From Pseudoselenomonas ruminantium (GTDB lineage: Bacteria; Bacillota; Negativicutes; Selenomonadales; Selenomonadaceae), in NCBI GenBank assembly GCA_902781305.1, contig CACZIV010000009.1:30983-94982 (forward strand): DNA of 64,000 nt. The letters are read 5' to 3'. The stretch's first letter is position 1. Each line of letters starts with the position of its first letter. Below are positions 27,229 through 34,880 of this stretch, piece after piece. The translations under genes and the position numbers were made by a program. Below the pieces are notes generated by a model, which did no database searches, was not told where the DNA came from, and saw only the letters and a list, made by a program, of their open reading frames with translations.

Positions 27229-27723
27229 ATGTCAAGAGATAAGGAACAGGAAGATATTTCATTACTGGGGAACAAGAAGGTTAAGTACCATTATGATTAC
27301 TGTCCTGAGATATTGGAAACCTTCCAGAATAAACATCCGGAAAATGATTACTGGGTAAAGTTCAACTGCCCGGAATTCACGGCCCTTTGCCCGATTACGG
27401 GGCAGCCGGACTACGCCACTATCTATATCAGCTATGTGCCGAATGAAAAGATGGTGGAGAGCAAGTCGTTGAAGCTTTATTTGGTGAGTTTCCGCAATCA
27501 TGGTGATTTTCATGAGGATGTGGTGAATGTCATCATGAAGGATCTCGTCAAGCTGATGGAGCCTAAATACATTGAGGTCTGGGGCAAGTTCCTGCCCCGT
27601 GGCGGTATTTCCATCGACCCTTATGCCAACTACGGCCAGCCGGGCACGAAGTTCGAGGAACTGGCATGGCGCCGTTTTGCAGAGCATGATATGGTCGCGA
27701 TGGATAAGGTGGATAACCGCTAA
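27229..27723 (+). CDS. queF: 7-cyano-7-deazaguanine (preQ0) reductase
   Basis: A 164-residue short-type QueF. The catalytic Cys is in [14 protein letters not shown], and the NADPH/substrate segment is [20 protein letters not shown]. It reduces preQ0 to preQ1 in queuosine synthesis. No other que genes or preQ1 riboswitch-like structure were seen nearby. It appears to be co-transcribed with the following pyridoxal kinase gene (23-base gap). Confidence 0.94.
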   Translation: MSRDKEQEDISLLGNKKVKYHYDYCPEILETFQNKHPENDYWVKFNCPEFTALCPITGQPDYATIYISYVPNEKMVESKSLKLYLVSFRNHGDFHEDVVNVIMKDLVKLMEPKYIEVWGKFLPRGGISIDPYANYGQPGTKFEELAWRRFAEHDMVAMDKVDNR

Positions 27724-27745
27724 TAGTATTCCGGGAGGAGATTCC

Positions 27746-28573
27746 TTGCTAAGACGTCAAAAACGCATTGCCCTAATCAACGATATAACGGGTTTTGGCC
27801 GTTGTTCCGTGGCGGTGGAATTGCCGCTGATTTCGGCCATGAAGATTCAGGCCTGCCCAATGCCTACGGCGATACTGTCGGTACATACAGGCTTTGAACA
27901 CCACTATCTGGACGACTATACAGCGCGGATGAAGCCCTATATGGACAGCTGGGAGAAAAACCAGCTGTCCTTTGATGGTATTTGCACAGGCTTCTTGGGC
28001 TCTGTACAGCAGATTGCCATTGTGGAAGATTTTATCCGCCGCTTTAAGCAGCCTTCGACACGGGTGATGGTTGACCCTGTGATGGGGGATAACGGCAAAC
28101 TCTATAGTTCCTATACCATGGAAATGTGTGCGGAAATGCGGCGTCTGCTGGCCCATGCGGATTTGGTGACACCAAATCTTACCGAGGCCTGTATTCTACT
28201 GGATATTCCCTATCCGAAGGATGGACTGGTCAGCGATGCGGATTTGGAATACATGGCCAGCGAATTGTCTGCACAAGGTCCGTCGCAGGTAATCATCACC
28301 GGGCTGCATGGAGAGGATTCCCTGCGCAACTTCATCTACGAAGCCGGACGGGGCAAGGTGCTGACGGTGGAAAAAATCGGCGGCGACCGCTCGGGAACAG
28401 GCGATGCCTTTGCCGCCATTGTGGCCGGGAGTCTCATCAACGGCGAAACCTTGGAACAGGCGGCAGTCAAAGCCGCCGAGTTTATCAATAAATGCCTGCA
28501 ATATGCGGAAAAACTGGATTTGCCATGGAACTATGGCATGCCATTTGAAGAATATCTTAGGGAGCTGAAATAA
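27746..28573 (+). CDS. Pyridoxal/pyridoxamine kinase
   Basis: A 275-residue ribokinase-fold protein of the PdxY/PdxK type: ALINDITGFGRCSVAV (substrate site), MPTAILSVHTGFEH, VMVDPVMGDNGKLY, TPNLTEA and GGDRSGTGDAFAA (ATP site with catalytic Asp). It phosphorylates B6 vitamers. TTG 27746 with GGGAGGAG at 27733-27740 gives the usual N-terminus. The same frame is open back to 27572 inside queF. The next gene starts at the very next base. Confidence 0.9.
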   Translation: MLRRQKRIALINDITGFGRCSVAVELPLISAMKIQACPMPTAILSVHTGFEHHYLDDYTARMKPYMDSWEKNQLSFDGICTGFLGSVQQIAIVEDFIRRFKQPSTRVMVDPVMGDNGKLYSSYTMEMCAEMRRLLAHADLVTPNLTEACILLDIPYPKDGLVSDADLEYMASELSAQGPSQVIITGLHGEDSLRNFIYEAGRGKVLTVEKIGGDRSGTGDAFAAIVAGSLINGETLEQAAVKAAEFINKCLQYAEKLDLPWNYGMPFEEYLRELK

Positions 28574-29233
28574 ATGTTAGTCTATGCAACCCATAAGGGG
28601 GGCAGATACTTGCCTATTGCCGAAAGCCTGCAGGAGCAGCCAGAGGGCAAGCGGAATCTTTATGTGAACATCACCAACGAGTGTAACTGCGCCTGTACCT
28701 TCTGCCTGCGCAATATGAAAAAGATGGCCGAAGAATCCAGTCTGTGGTTGAAAAAGCGGCCCACCGTAGAAGAACTCAAAGCCGCGCTGGATGATGTTCC
28801 CTGGGAATACATCAAAGAAGTTGTCTTTTGCGGCTTTGGCGAACCGACCATGCAGCTGGCTGTGCTTACGGAACTTCTCCATTATGTAAAGGAAAAGCAC
28901 CCGGAAATGCCCACGCGTCTCAACACCAACGGCTTGGGCGAACTGGAATACGGACGGGAGATTGCGGAGGATTTCCAGGGCGTTCTCGATACCATCTCCA
29001 TCAGCCTCAACGCCTCCAATGCAGAGCGTTATTACGAGCTGACCAGAGCCAAATACGGGCTGAAATCCTATGAAGCTATGCTCGACTTTGCCGAACACAG
29101 CAAGAAGTATGTGCCTAATGTGGTACTGACCATTGTGGACAAAGTGGAAGGACCTGAGGAAATTGCTAAATGTCAGGCCATCTGCGATGCCCGGGGACTG
29201 ACCTTGCGGGTGCGTCCTTACGAAGACAGCTGA
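28574..29233 (+). CDS. TatD-linked radical SAM protein (TIGR04038-type)
   Basis: A 219-residue radical SAM protein. The cluster motif is CNCACTFC (C-x3-C-x2-C), within NLYVNITNECNCACTFCLRN; GFGEPTMQL and TRLNTNGLGEL are the typical GGE-like and beta-strand segments. The family is usually encoded near tatD nuclease genes, but no tatD is visible here. Function of the family is unknown to me. The start abuts the stop of the kinase gene, so translation is probably coupled. Confidence 0.82.
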   Translation: MLVYATHKGGRYLPIAESLQEQPEGKRNLYVNITNECNCACTFCLRNMKKMAEESSLWLKKRPTVEELKAALDDVPWEYIKEVVFCGFGEPTMQLAVLTELLHYVKEKHPEMPTRLNTNGLGELEYGREIAEDFQGVLDTISISLNASNAERYYELTRAKYGLKSYEAMLDFAEHSKKYVPNVVLTIVDKVEGPEEIAKCQAICDARGLTLRVRPYEDS

Positions 29234-29245
29234 TATGGTACAATT

Positions 29246-29320
29246 AAAGGAGCGGTATAACCTTTTCTGCAGCGTTTGACAAGCCTGTCAAAGCGAAAGA
29301 AAAGGTTATACCGCTCCTTT
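29246..29320. repeat. Structured repeat element F with a 23-bp perfect stem
   Basis: Arms at 29246-29268 and 29298-29320 are perfectly complementary over 23 bp (beginning AAAGGAGCGG). Between them is the family core TTTGACA-AGCC-TGTCAAA, itself a hairpin, flanked by GCAGCG and GCG. It sits between two convergent genes and probably also terminates transcription from both sides. Its arms are unrelated to those of elements A-D; only the core is shared. Confidence 0.82.
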
Positions 29321-29343
29321 TGTGTATGCGTTACCGTATTTTA

Positions 29344-30066
29344 TCAGTCGTCACCCATATTGCTGATGGTCAACAGCAGGTCAATGCAGCGTACATAGAG
29401 CCAGACGAGCGTAATCAGCAGGGAGAAGGCACAGTACCATTCATAATCCTTGGGCAGCCCCTGCGCAACAGCTTCCTGAATCTGATGGTAGTCGATAAAG
29501 AGGCAGGCTGTAGCAATGCCGATAATCAGCAGGTTGATGCCAATGCCAATCAGGCCACCTTCCATAAAGCCGAAATCCACGCTGAAGAAGTAGGACATCA
29601 CAAAGCGCAGCAGATAGGCCAGCAGCAGCCCCATTAAGGCAATGGTAACACCCTTGATGAACTTGCCATCTACCGTAATCCAGCCCTGGCTGAATACCAG
29701 CGCAGCTGCAATGGCGATGGTAAAGGTGAGCAGAACGGCCTGAATGACGACACCGGGCAGGAACGCCTCGGCAATCATGGAAAGCATGGCAATGGAGGCC
29801 CCTTCAAAGATGGCAAAAAGCGGTGAGATAAAACCGGCGGTCTGCGGCTTGAAGCTGACAATAAAGGTCATAATCAGACAGCCTACACAGGCAACGCCCG
29901 TAGTGACCATCGTGGCATAGCCGCTGACGATGGTGGCCAGCGCTGAACCGGCAACCAAAAGCACCATCAGAATTTCCTTCATGGCAATGCCGGAATAACT
30001 GGCCGCTTCCGACATAAACGCCCCACGGCTGAGGTCTTGTACTTTACCGAGCATAGGATTTTCCAT
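29344..30066 (-). CDS. Bax inhibitor-1-like membrane protein (BaxI_1/YccA type)
   Basis: A 240-residue protein with seven membrane helices and the BaxI_1 style N-terminus ENPMLGKVQDLSRG, then SYSGIAMKEILMVL. Related proteins are putative calcium or stress-linked channels; function here is not shown. ATG 30066 was chosen: AGGGG at 30079-30075 with an 8-base spacer; an in-frame ATG at 30084 lacks a site. A -10 box TATAAT on the minus strand lies at 30095-30090. Confidence 0.78.
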   Translation of the reverse strand: MENPMLGKVQDLSRGAFMSEAASYSGIAMKEILMVLLVAGSALATIVSGYATMVTTGVACVGCLIMTFIVSFKPQTAGFISPLFAIFEGASIAMLSMIAEAFLPGVVIQAVLLTFTIAIAAALVFSQGWITVDGKFIKGVTIALMGLLLAYLLRFVMSYFFSVDFGFMEGGLIGIGINLLIIGIATACLFIDYHQIQEAVAQGLPKDYEWYCAFSLLITLVWLYVRCIDLLLTISNMGDD

Positions 30067-30156
30067 AATAACATCCCCTATCATAAAGAATTATAACTAT
30101 ACCTTTATTTTAACATAAATCTGAAAAATTTACTAATTGTTTAGCGACAATAAAGC

Positions 30157-30190
30157 AAGCCGGCACGCATCGCGTACCGGCTTTATTTAT
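30157..30190. terminator. Terminator-like hairpin upstream of the Bax-inhibitor gene
   Basis: Stem AAGCCGGCACGC / GCGTACCGGCTT (one mismatch), 3-base loop, followed by TATTTAT on the plus strand and TTGCTTTATT on the minus strand. It could stop transcription in either direction, including leftward transcripts from the gene-poor stretch at 30.2-30.7 kb. Confidence 0.6.
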
Positions 30191-30199
30191 GGATATTCA

Positions 30200-30660
30200 T
30201 AGATATTAACTTATCCTTCTCATATTCATTTGTCGGCGTGGACTTCCTCTCGAGCAGAAATCCAGGCGCAGTGTTCCATAATATATGGATGCTTAGCTAA
30301 ACACTTTTGAATACACAGAGTCATTCATTCGTTGTGCGCACGTAATCTCTCATTCGATAACAATAGGTTTTCTACGGTTTCGATGCTCATAGAGATCTGT
30401 AAAGATTTACCCGGGGCAGCAGTTGTCTTCTGTAAATACCTAGCGATGTGCTCCAAACTTCCAACTTCTTCTGAGTACGTCTGGCGGCATAGCCATCATC
30501 ACGTCTCTTTCTCGACTGTTGGATATTCTTGTACTTCACCAATGCACTTGCTAGCTAGGTTTTGCCAGAACCGCTGCTTAGTGATTTCTTCAATAAACAC
30601 TCACATCCTTTCGCAAAAACAAGTATGTAAGGTTTTGAAGAGAGCCTGTTTCGGCTAGAT
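30200..30660. other. Gene-poor stretch, possible decayed minus-strand gene
   Basis: There is no convincing intact gene here. On the minus strand a GTG at 30600, with AAGGATGTGA upstream, opens a 92-codon frame ending at 30325. It is interrupted by two consecutive TGA codons (30501-30496), and the second half reads sensibly (TYSEEVGSLEHIARYLQKTT). Adjacent frames are also open for 50-60 codons. It may be a remnant or simply chance. No match to any family I know. The stretch 30660-30880 is AT rich with a TATAAT at 30830-30835 before the next gene. Confidence 0.3.
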
Positions 30661-30882
30661 ACCACCTGCCAAAATTTCAAACGACTGAATTACTTTTCTG
30701 GTGGTTTGAATACCTATCTCTTCTTTACAACTACATAATAACATACTTATCAGATAATTGCAATGCTTTTGAATAATAATTTTTAATTTTTGAGAGAAAT
30801 TATCGTAAAACAAGCCGAGAAATATATAGTATAATAGATATAATGTGATATTCGTATAGAATAAGGATAAGGAGCATAGGCA

Positions 30883-31725
30883 ATGAAACATTTGGTTATT
30901 GTGCGGGGCGGCGGCGAACTGGCTAGCGGCACGATTCATGCATTATACCGGGCGGGGTTCCGCGTATTGGTGCTGGAGCAGAAAGAGCCTTCGGCAACCC
31001 GGCGGCGCGTGGCTTTTTCTGAGGCCATGTATCGCGGTGAGGCCAAGGTAGAACGAATCGTCTGCCACAAGGCTAAAAACCTTATTGAAGCAAAGGACAG
31101 GCTGAAAAAAGGTGAGCTGGTGATGCTTGAAGATCCGGAAGCCCGTTGTGTGAAAGAATTGAAACCACAGGTGTTGGTGGATGCGATTCTTTCCCATACA
31201 ACTAACGGCACAACCAAGGATATGGCAGAACATACCATTGCTTTAGGACCTGGATTTTGCGCTGGACGGGATGTGGATGTGGTGGTGGAAACCATGCGCG
31301 GCCATAATCTGGGACGCTTAATCTATGAAGGGTACTCTGCCCGCAGTCAGGATATTTCCAGCAGCACGGTAGGTGTCAGTGCCAATATGGAGCATTTGAT
31401 TTTTGCTCCGGAGGAAGGTACCGTGGATATTTTGAGTACCATCTCCCTGATGGTCAAAAAAGATGAACCGTTGGCCCGCCTGCATACGCCGGATGGCCGT
31501 ACCATTGAAATAAAGGCTACCATTGATGGCGTCCTGCGTGGCGCGCTCCATCGTGGCAGCAAGGTGAAAAAGGAACAGAAGATAGCCGATATCCATCCCA
31601 CCATGGGACAGGAGGAATGTTTTACCATTTCGGATAAGGCGCGCTGTGTGGCCGGTTCCGTACTGGAAGCGGTCATGGTCTGGGAACACAAACGCCCCAA
31701 ACGGAGGTTCTTTGGACGTGGTTAA
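30883..31725 (+). CDS. yqeB: YqeB-type selenium-dependent molybdenum hydroxylase maturation protein
   Basis: A 280-residue protein of the EF2563/YqeB family: VIVRGGGELASGTIHALYRAGF (Rossmann-like start), DAILSHTTNGTTKDMAEHTIALGPGF, and a C-terminal biotinyl-like fold (IDGVLRGALHRGSKVKKEQKIADI). By family knowledge these genes accompany selenium-dependent molybdenum hydroxylases, but none is in this window, so the role is inferred. AAGGAG precedes the ATG. comF overlaps its end. Confidence 0.8.
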   Translation: MKHLVIVRGGGELASGTIHALYRAGFRVLVLEQKEPSATRRRVAFSEAMYRGEAKVERIVCHKAKNLIEAKDRLKKGELVMLEDPEARCVKELKPQVLVDAILSHTTNGTTKDMAEHTIALGPGFCAGRDVDVVVETMRGHNLGRLIYEGYSARSQDISSSTVGVSANMEHLIFAPEEGTVDILSTISLMVKKDEPLARLHTPDGRTIEIKATIDGVLRGALHRGSKVKKEQKIADIHPTMGQEECFTISDKARCVAGSVLEAVMVWEHKRPKRRFFGRG

Positions 31726-32389
31726 TTTATGGGAAATGCTGTTGGATTTTTTGTTTCCGCCGCATTGTCCATTATGTCATGCTTATGTGGAAACGCGTGG
31801 CGCTTGGTGTCCCAAATGTCTGGCTGAGGCGTTGCAGCCTCATCAATTGTCTCTTTCTGTGCCCATGCAGGCCGTTTTGGCCGATGCATGGGCTTTTGGT
31901 GTATACAAAGACAGCCTGCGGGATTTAATCCGTCATTTAAAGTATCAGGGAAAGCGCAGCAATCAATTTTATATAGAAACTTTGTTGTCAGCAGCCGGAA
32001 AGATGCCACAGGTGCAAAAACTGCTTTTTGGTATTGATTTTGCTGTGCCTGTGCCGCTATATCCGGACAAAGAAAAACAGCGTGGCTTTAATCAGGCTGA
32101 ACTCATATTTAGCGGCTTTCTGGCCAGTCAACATATTCCCTTGCGACGGCTGTTGCTGCGGACGCGGGCTACACGGCCAATGTATGAGCTCAGCGGCAGT
32201 GAGCGGGAGAAGAATTTAAAAAATGCTTTTGCCGTAACCGGGATAGAGGCGTTAACGGGAAAGAATATTTTGCTGATTGATGATATTTTTACTACAGGGG
32301 CGACTATGACGGAATGTGCCAGAGTCCTGCGGTCCGCAGGGGCGGGCGCTGTCTATGCTGTAGTGCTGGCTAGTGACCACCGAATATAA
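31718..32389 (+). CDS. comF: ComF family protein (phosphoribosyltransferase fold)
   Basis: A 223-residue protein with an N-terminal zinc finger (CPLCH and CPKC) and a C-terminal phosphoribosyltransferase domain (AVPVPLYPDKEKQRGFNQAE; ILLIDDIFTTGATM with the PRPP loop). ComF takes part in DNA uptake in naturally competent bacteria, but homologues are widespread. Start is uncertain: GTG 31718 is 10 bases after GGAGG (31703-31707), TTG 31712 only 4 bases. It overlaps the yqeB end. Confidence 0.88.
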   Translation: MVNLWEMLLDFLFPPHCPLCHAYVETRGAWCPKCLAEALQPHQLSLSVPMQAVLADAWAFGVYKDSLRDLIRHLKYQGKRSNQFYIETLLSAAGKMPQVQKLLFGIDFAVPVPLYPDKEKQRGFNQAELIFSGFLASQHIPLRRLLLRTRATRPMYELSGSEREKNLKNAFAVTGIEALTGKNILLIDDIFTTGATMTECARVLRSAGAGAVYAVVLASDHRI

Positions 32390-32409
32390 GGTGAGAAAAC
32401 GATTTTTCT

Positions 32410-32464
32410 TTGCTATTTTCTGACGGATGTGCTATAATTTGCTTAATAAATGAATAATTGTTCA
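32410..32464 (+). promoter_or_regulatory. Promoter and ArsR/SmtB-like operator of the metal ATPase
   Basis: -35 TTGCTA (32410-32415), -10 TATAAT (32433-32438), spacer 17. Just downstream, TGAATA-AT-TGTTCA (32451-32464) is an imperfect palindrome over the likely start site, set in AT-rich sequence. It resembles the TGAAyA-N2-TrTTCA core bound by ArsR/SmtB metal sensors (CzrA, CadC, SmtB). No such regulator gene is in the window. Confidence 0.6.
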
Positions 32465-32501
32465 TATGTTATTTTAACACAGCGAAGTCAGGAGGGTGTT
32501 T

Positions 32502-34436
32502 ATGAATGCGAAGCAGAAGAAAAATCTGATACGAATTATCATAACGGCGGTTTTGATGCTGGTATTGGCGTATATGCCGCTGTCCGGTTGGCCCAGATTT
32601 TTTGCCTATTTAGTGCCGTATTTCTTGGTCGGCTATGATATTTTATACAAGGCGGGCAAGGGCATTAAGAACCGGCGGACATTTGATGAAAGCCTTTTGA
32701 TGGCGATTGCGACACTCGGTGCCATGGCTTTGGCGGTTTATGAGGATGGCGATTATACCGAAGCGATTGCGGTTATGCTGTTTTATCAGGTGGGTGAGTG
32801 GTTTCAGGCTTATGCCGTGGGACGCAGCCGCCGGGATATTAGTGCGTTGATGGATATACGCCCTGATTATGCCAATATTGAACAGGAAGATGGTACGCTT
32901 ACGCAGGTTGACCCGGATGAAGTAGAGATTGGCAGCGTTATCGTGGTCAAACCGGGGGAAAAGATTCCTTTGGATGGTGTGGTAGAGGAAGGCACTTCCA
33001 GTCTCAATACTGTTGCCTTGACGGGGGAGGCCCTGCCGCGCGATGCCAAAGAAGGCGACGAGGTATTAAGCGGTTGTATAAATATCAACGGCCTGTTGAA
33101 AATCCGGACAACCAAAGAGTTTGATGAATCCACGGCTTCCAAGATTTTGGAAATGGTGGAAGAGGCCAGCTCCCGCAAGTCGAAATCCGAGAACTTTATC
33201 GCTCGCTTTGCCCGCGTCTATACGCCGATTGTCGTGTATGCGGCGTTAGCTTTGGCTGTATTGCCGCCGCTGGTGCGTATCCTGGGGATGGGGCTTGCCC
33301 CGGAGTGGGGGACATGGATTTATCGTGCCCTGACCTTCCTGGTTATCAGCTGTCCTTGTGCGCTCGTGGTCAGTGTGCCGCTCAGTTTCTTTGCCGGGAT
33401 TGGCGGTGCCAGCCGCCAGGGGGTGCTGGTAAAGGGCTCGAACTATTTAGAAGCGTTGTCGGAAGTAAAAACGGTGGTCTTTGATAAGACCGGTACACTT
33501 ACCAAGGGAATTTTTGCGGTCAGTGCCATCCATACGGATAAACTGAATGAACAGCAGTTGCTGCATTTAGCGGCACATGTGGAGCGTTATTCTACGCACC
33601 CCATTGCAGAATCCTTGCGTAATGCCTTTGGTCATGAGGCAGACGGCTGCAGCGTGGAAAGTGTGGAAGAAATAGCCGGGCATGGCGTTCGGGCACAGGT
33701 CAATGGCAAGACGGTCTGCGTGGGCAATGCCAAGATGATGGAAAGCATTGGCGCCAACTGGCATGAGTGTGATGCCATGGGTACGATGATTCATGTGGCT
33801 GTGGATGGCGAGTATGCAGGTCATATCGTTATTTCTGATGTGGTGAAGGAAAATGCCGCAGCGGCGATAAAGGCGCTGAAAAAAGCTGGCATTAAGCAGA
33901 CGGTCATGCTGACCGGGGACAGCGCCCGGATTGCGGATAGGGTAGCAGCCAGCCTGCAGCTGGATACGGTTTACAGCCAGCTTTTGCCACAGGACAAGGT
34001 GGCAAAGGTGGAAGAACTTTTGCAGCAGCCTGCCACGGGCAAATTGGCTTTTGTCGGTGATGGAATCAACGATGCACCGGTGCTATCCAGAGCTGATGTG
34101 GGGATTGCCATGGGTGCAATGGGTTCGGATGCGGCCATTGAAGCTGCAGATATCGTTTTGATGGATGATGATCCGCTAAAGATTTCTGTGGCGCGGCGGA
34201 TTGCGCGCAAGACGCTGCGCATCGTGAAACAGAATATTTATTTCTCTATCGGTATAAAGGTGCTTGTCCTGCTCTTGGGCGCGTTAGGCTTTGCTAATAT
34301 GTGGGCGGCTATCTTTGCCGATGTCGGGGTTATGGTGCTGGCTGTGCTTAACGCAGTACGGGCAATGTTTGTCCCGCAATGCGCTGATATAAAAGAAAGA
34401 ACGGTCCAAGTCGGTTCAGATGTGACGGTTGCCTGA
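32502..34436 (+). CDS. P1B-type heavy-metal-exporting ATPase (Zn/Cd/Pb-like)
   Basis: A 644-residue P-type ATPase: phosphatase loop TGEALP, metal-binding SCPCALVVS, phosphorylation site DKTGTLTKG, SERF-like STHPIAES (HP motif), and GDGINDAPVLSRADVGIAMG. The CPC motif and C-terminal membrane end fit the ZntA/CadA zinc-cadmium-lead group; metal identity is inferred. There is no N-terminal HMA domain; instead a separate HMA protein follows. ATG 32502 with AGGAGG six bases upstream was preferred to GTG 32496. Confidence 0.9.
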   Translation: MNAKQKKNLIRIIITAVLMLVLAYMPLSGWPRFFAYLVPYFLVGYDILYKAGKGIKNRRTFDESLLMAIATLGAMALAVYEDGDYTEAIAVMLFYQVGEWFQAYAVGRSRRDISALMDIRPDYANIEQEDGTLTQVDPDEVEIGSVIVVKPGEKIPLDGVVEEGTSSLNTVALTGEALPRDAKEGDEVLSGCININGLLKIRTTKEFDESTASKILEMVEEASSRKSKSENFIARFARVYTPIVVYAALALAVLPPLVRILGMGLAPEWGTWIYRALTFLVISCPCALVVSVPLSFFAGIGGASRQGVLVKGSNYLEALSEVKTVVFDKTGTLTKGIFAVSAIHTDKLNEQQLLHLAAHVERYSTHPIAESLRNAFGHEADGCSVESVEEIAGHGVRAQVNGKTVCVGNAKMMESIGANWHECDAMGTMIHVAVDGEYAGHIVISDVVKENAAAAIKALKKAGIKQTVMLTGDSARIADRVAASLQLDTVYSQLLPQDKVAKVEELLQQPATGKLAFVGDGINDAPVLSRADVGIAMGAMGSDAAIEAADIVLMDDDPLKISVARRIARKTLRIVKQNIYFSIGIKVLVLLLGALGFANMWAAIFADVGVMVLAVLNAVRAMFVPQCADIKERTVQVGSDVTVA

Positions 34437-34473
34437 GATGAAATGTCTGTTAAGTGGAAAGGATTGATTTACT

Positions 34474-34692
34474 GTGAAGAAAACGTATAAGATTGATGTG
34501 GATTGTGCCAACTGTGCTAATCTGATGGAAGAAGCTGCCAAGAACACACCGGGAGTCAAGGACGCTGCGGTGAATTTCATGGCTTTGAAGATGAAGGTGG
34601 AATTTGAAGACGGTCAGGATGTAAAGACCGTGATGGAAAATGTCCGTCAAAATTGCAAACGTGTTGAAGATGATTGTGAAGTCTTTATCTGA
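34474..34692 (+). CDS. Stand-alone heavy-metal-associated (HMA) domain protein
   Basis: A 72-residue ferredoxin-like HMA domain with the motif DCANCAN in place of the usual MxCxxC, and a second CxxxxxDDC group at the C-terminus (NCKRVEDDCEVFI). It most likely delivers metal to, or replaces the missing N-terminal domain of, the P1B-ATPase encoded 37 bases upstream. GTG start, GGAAAGGA upstream. A strong terminator follows. Confidence 0.85.
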   Translation: MKKTYKIDVDCANCANLMEEAAKNTPGVKDAAVNFMALKMKVEFEDGQDVKTVMENVRQNCKRVEDDCEVFI

Positions 34693-34700
34693 TTTTTGGG

Positions 34701-34729
34701 GTCGGCAGATTCGTCTGCCGGCTTTTTTT
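34701..34729 (+). terminator. Terminator after the HMA gene
   Basis: Stem GTCGGCAGA / TCTGCCGGC, loop TTCG, followed by seven T. Confidence 0.92.
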
Positions 34730-34880
34730 GCGTCTGAATACAAGATGTGTTTTCTTTATGGGTGTTAATTTCAAAAAATGGCTGGAGTGACGCCGTTGGG
34801 GCAGGAAATCAGCATAAGCAAGGAGAATTTTTCCTAAATAAGTTAAATGTGGATAGAAATGTGAAGGGAGAATATCGAGC

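Noticed and set aside
30496-30501. Selenocysteine reading of the TGATGA codons, prompted by the yqeB-like gene next door
   Set aside because: No SECIS-like hairpin follows the codons, two adjacent selenocysteines are implausible, and the protein matches no selenoprotein family.
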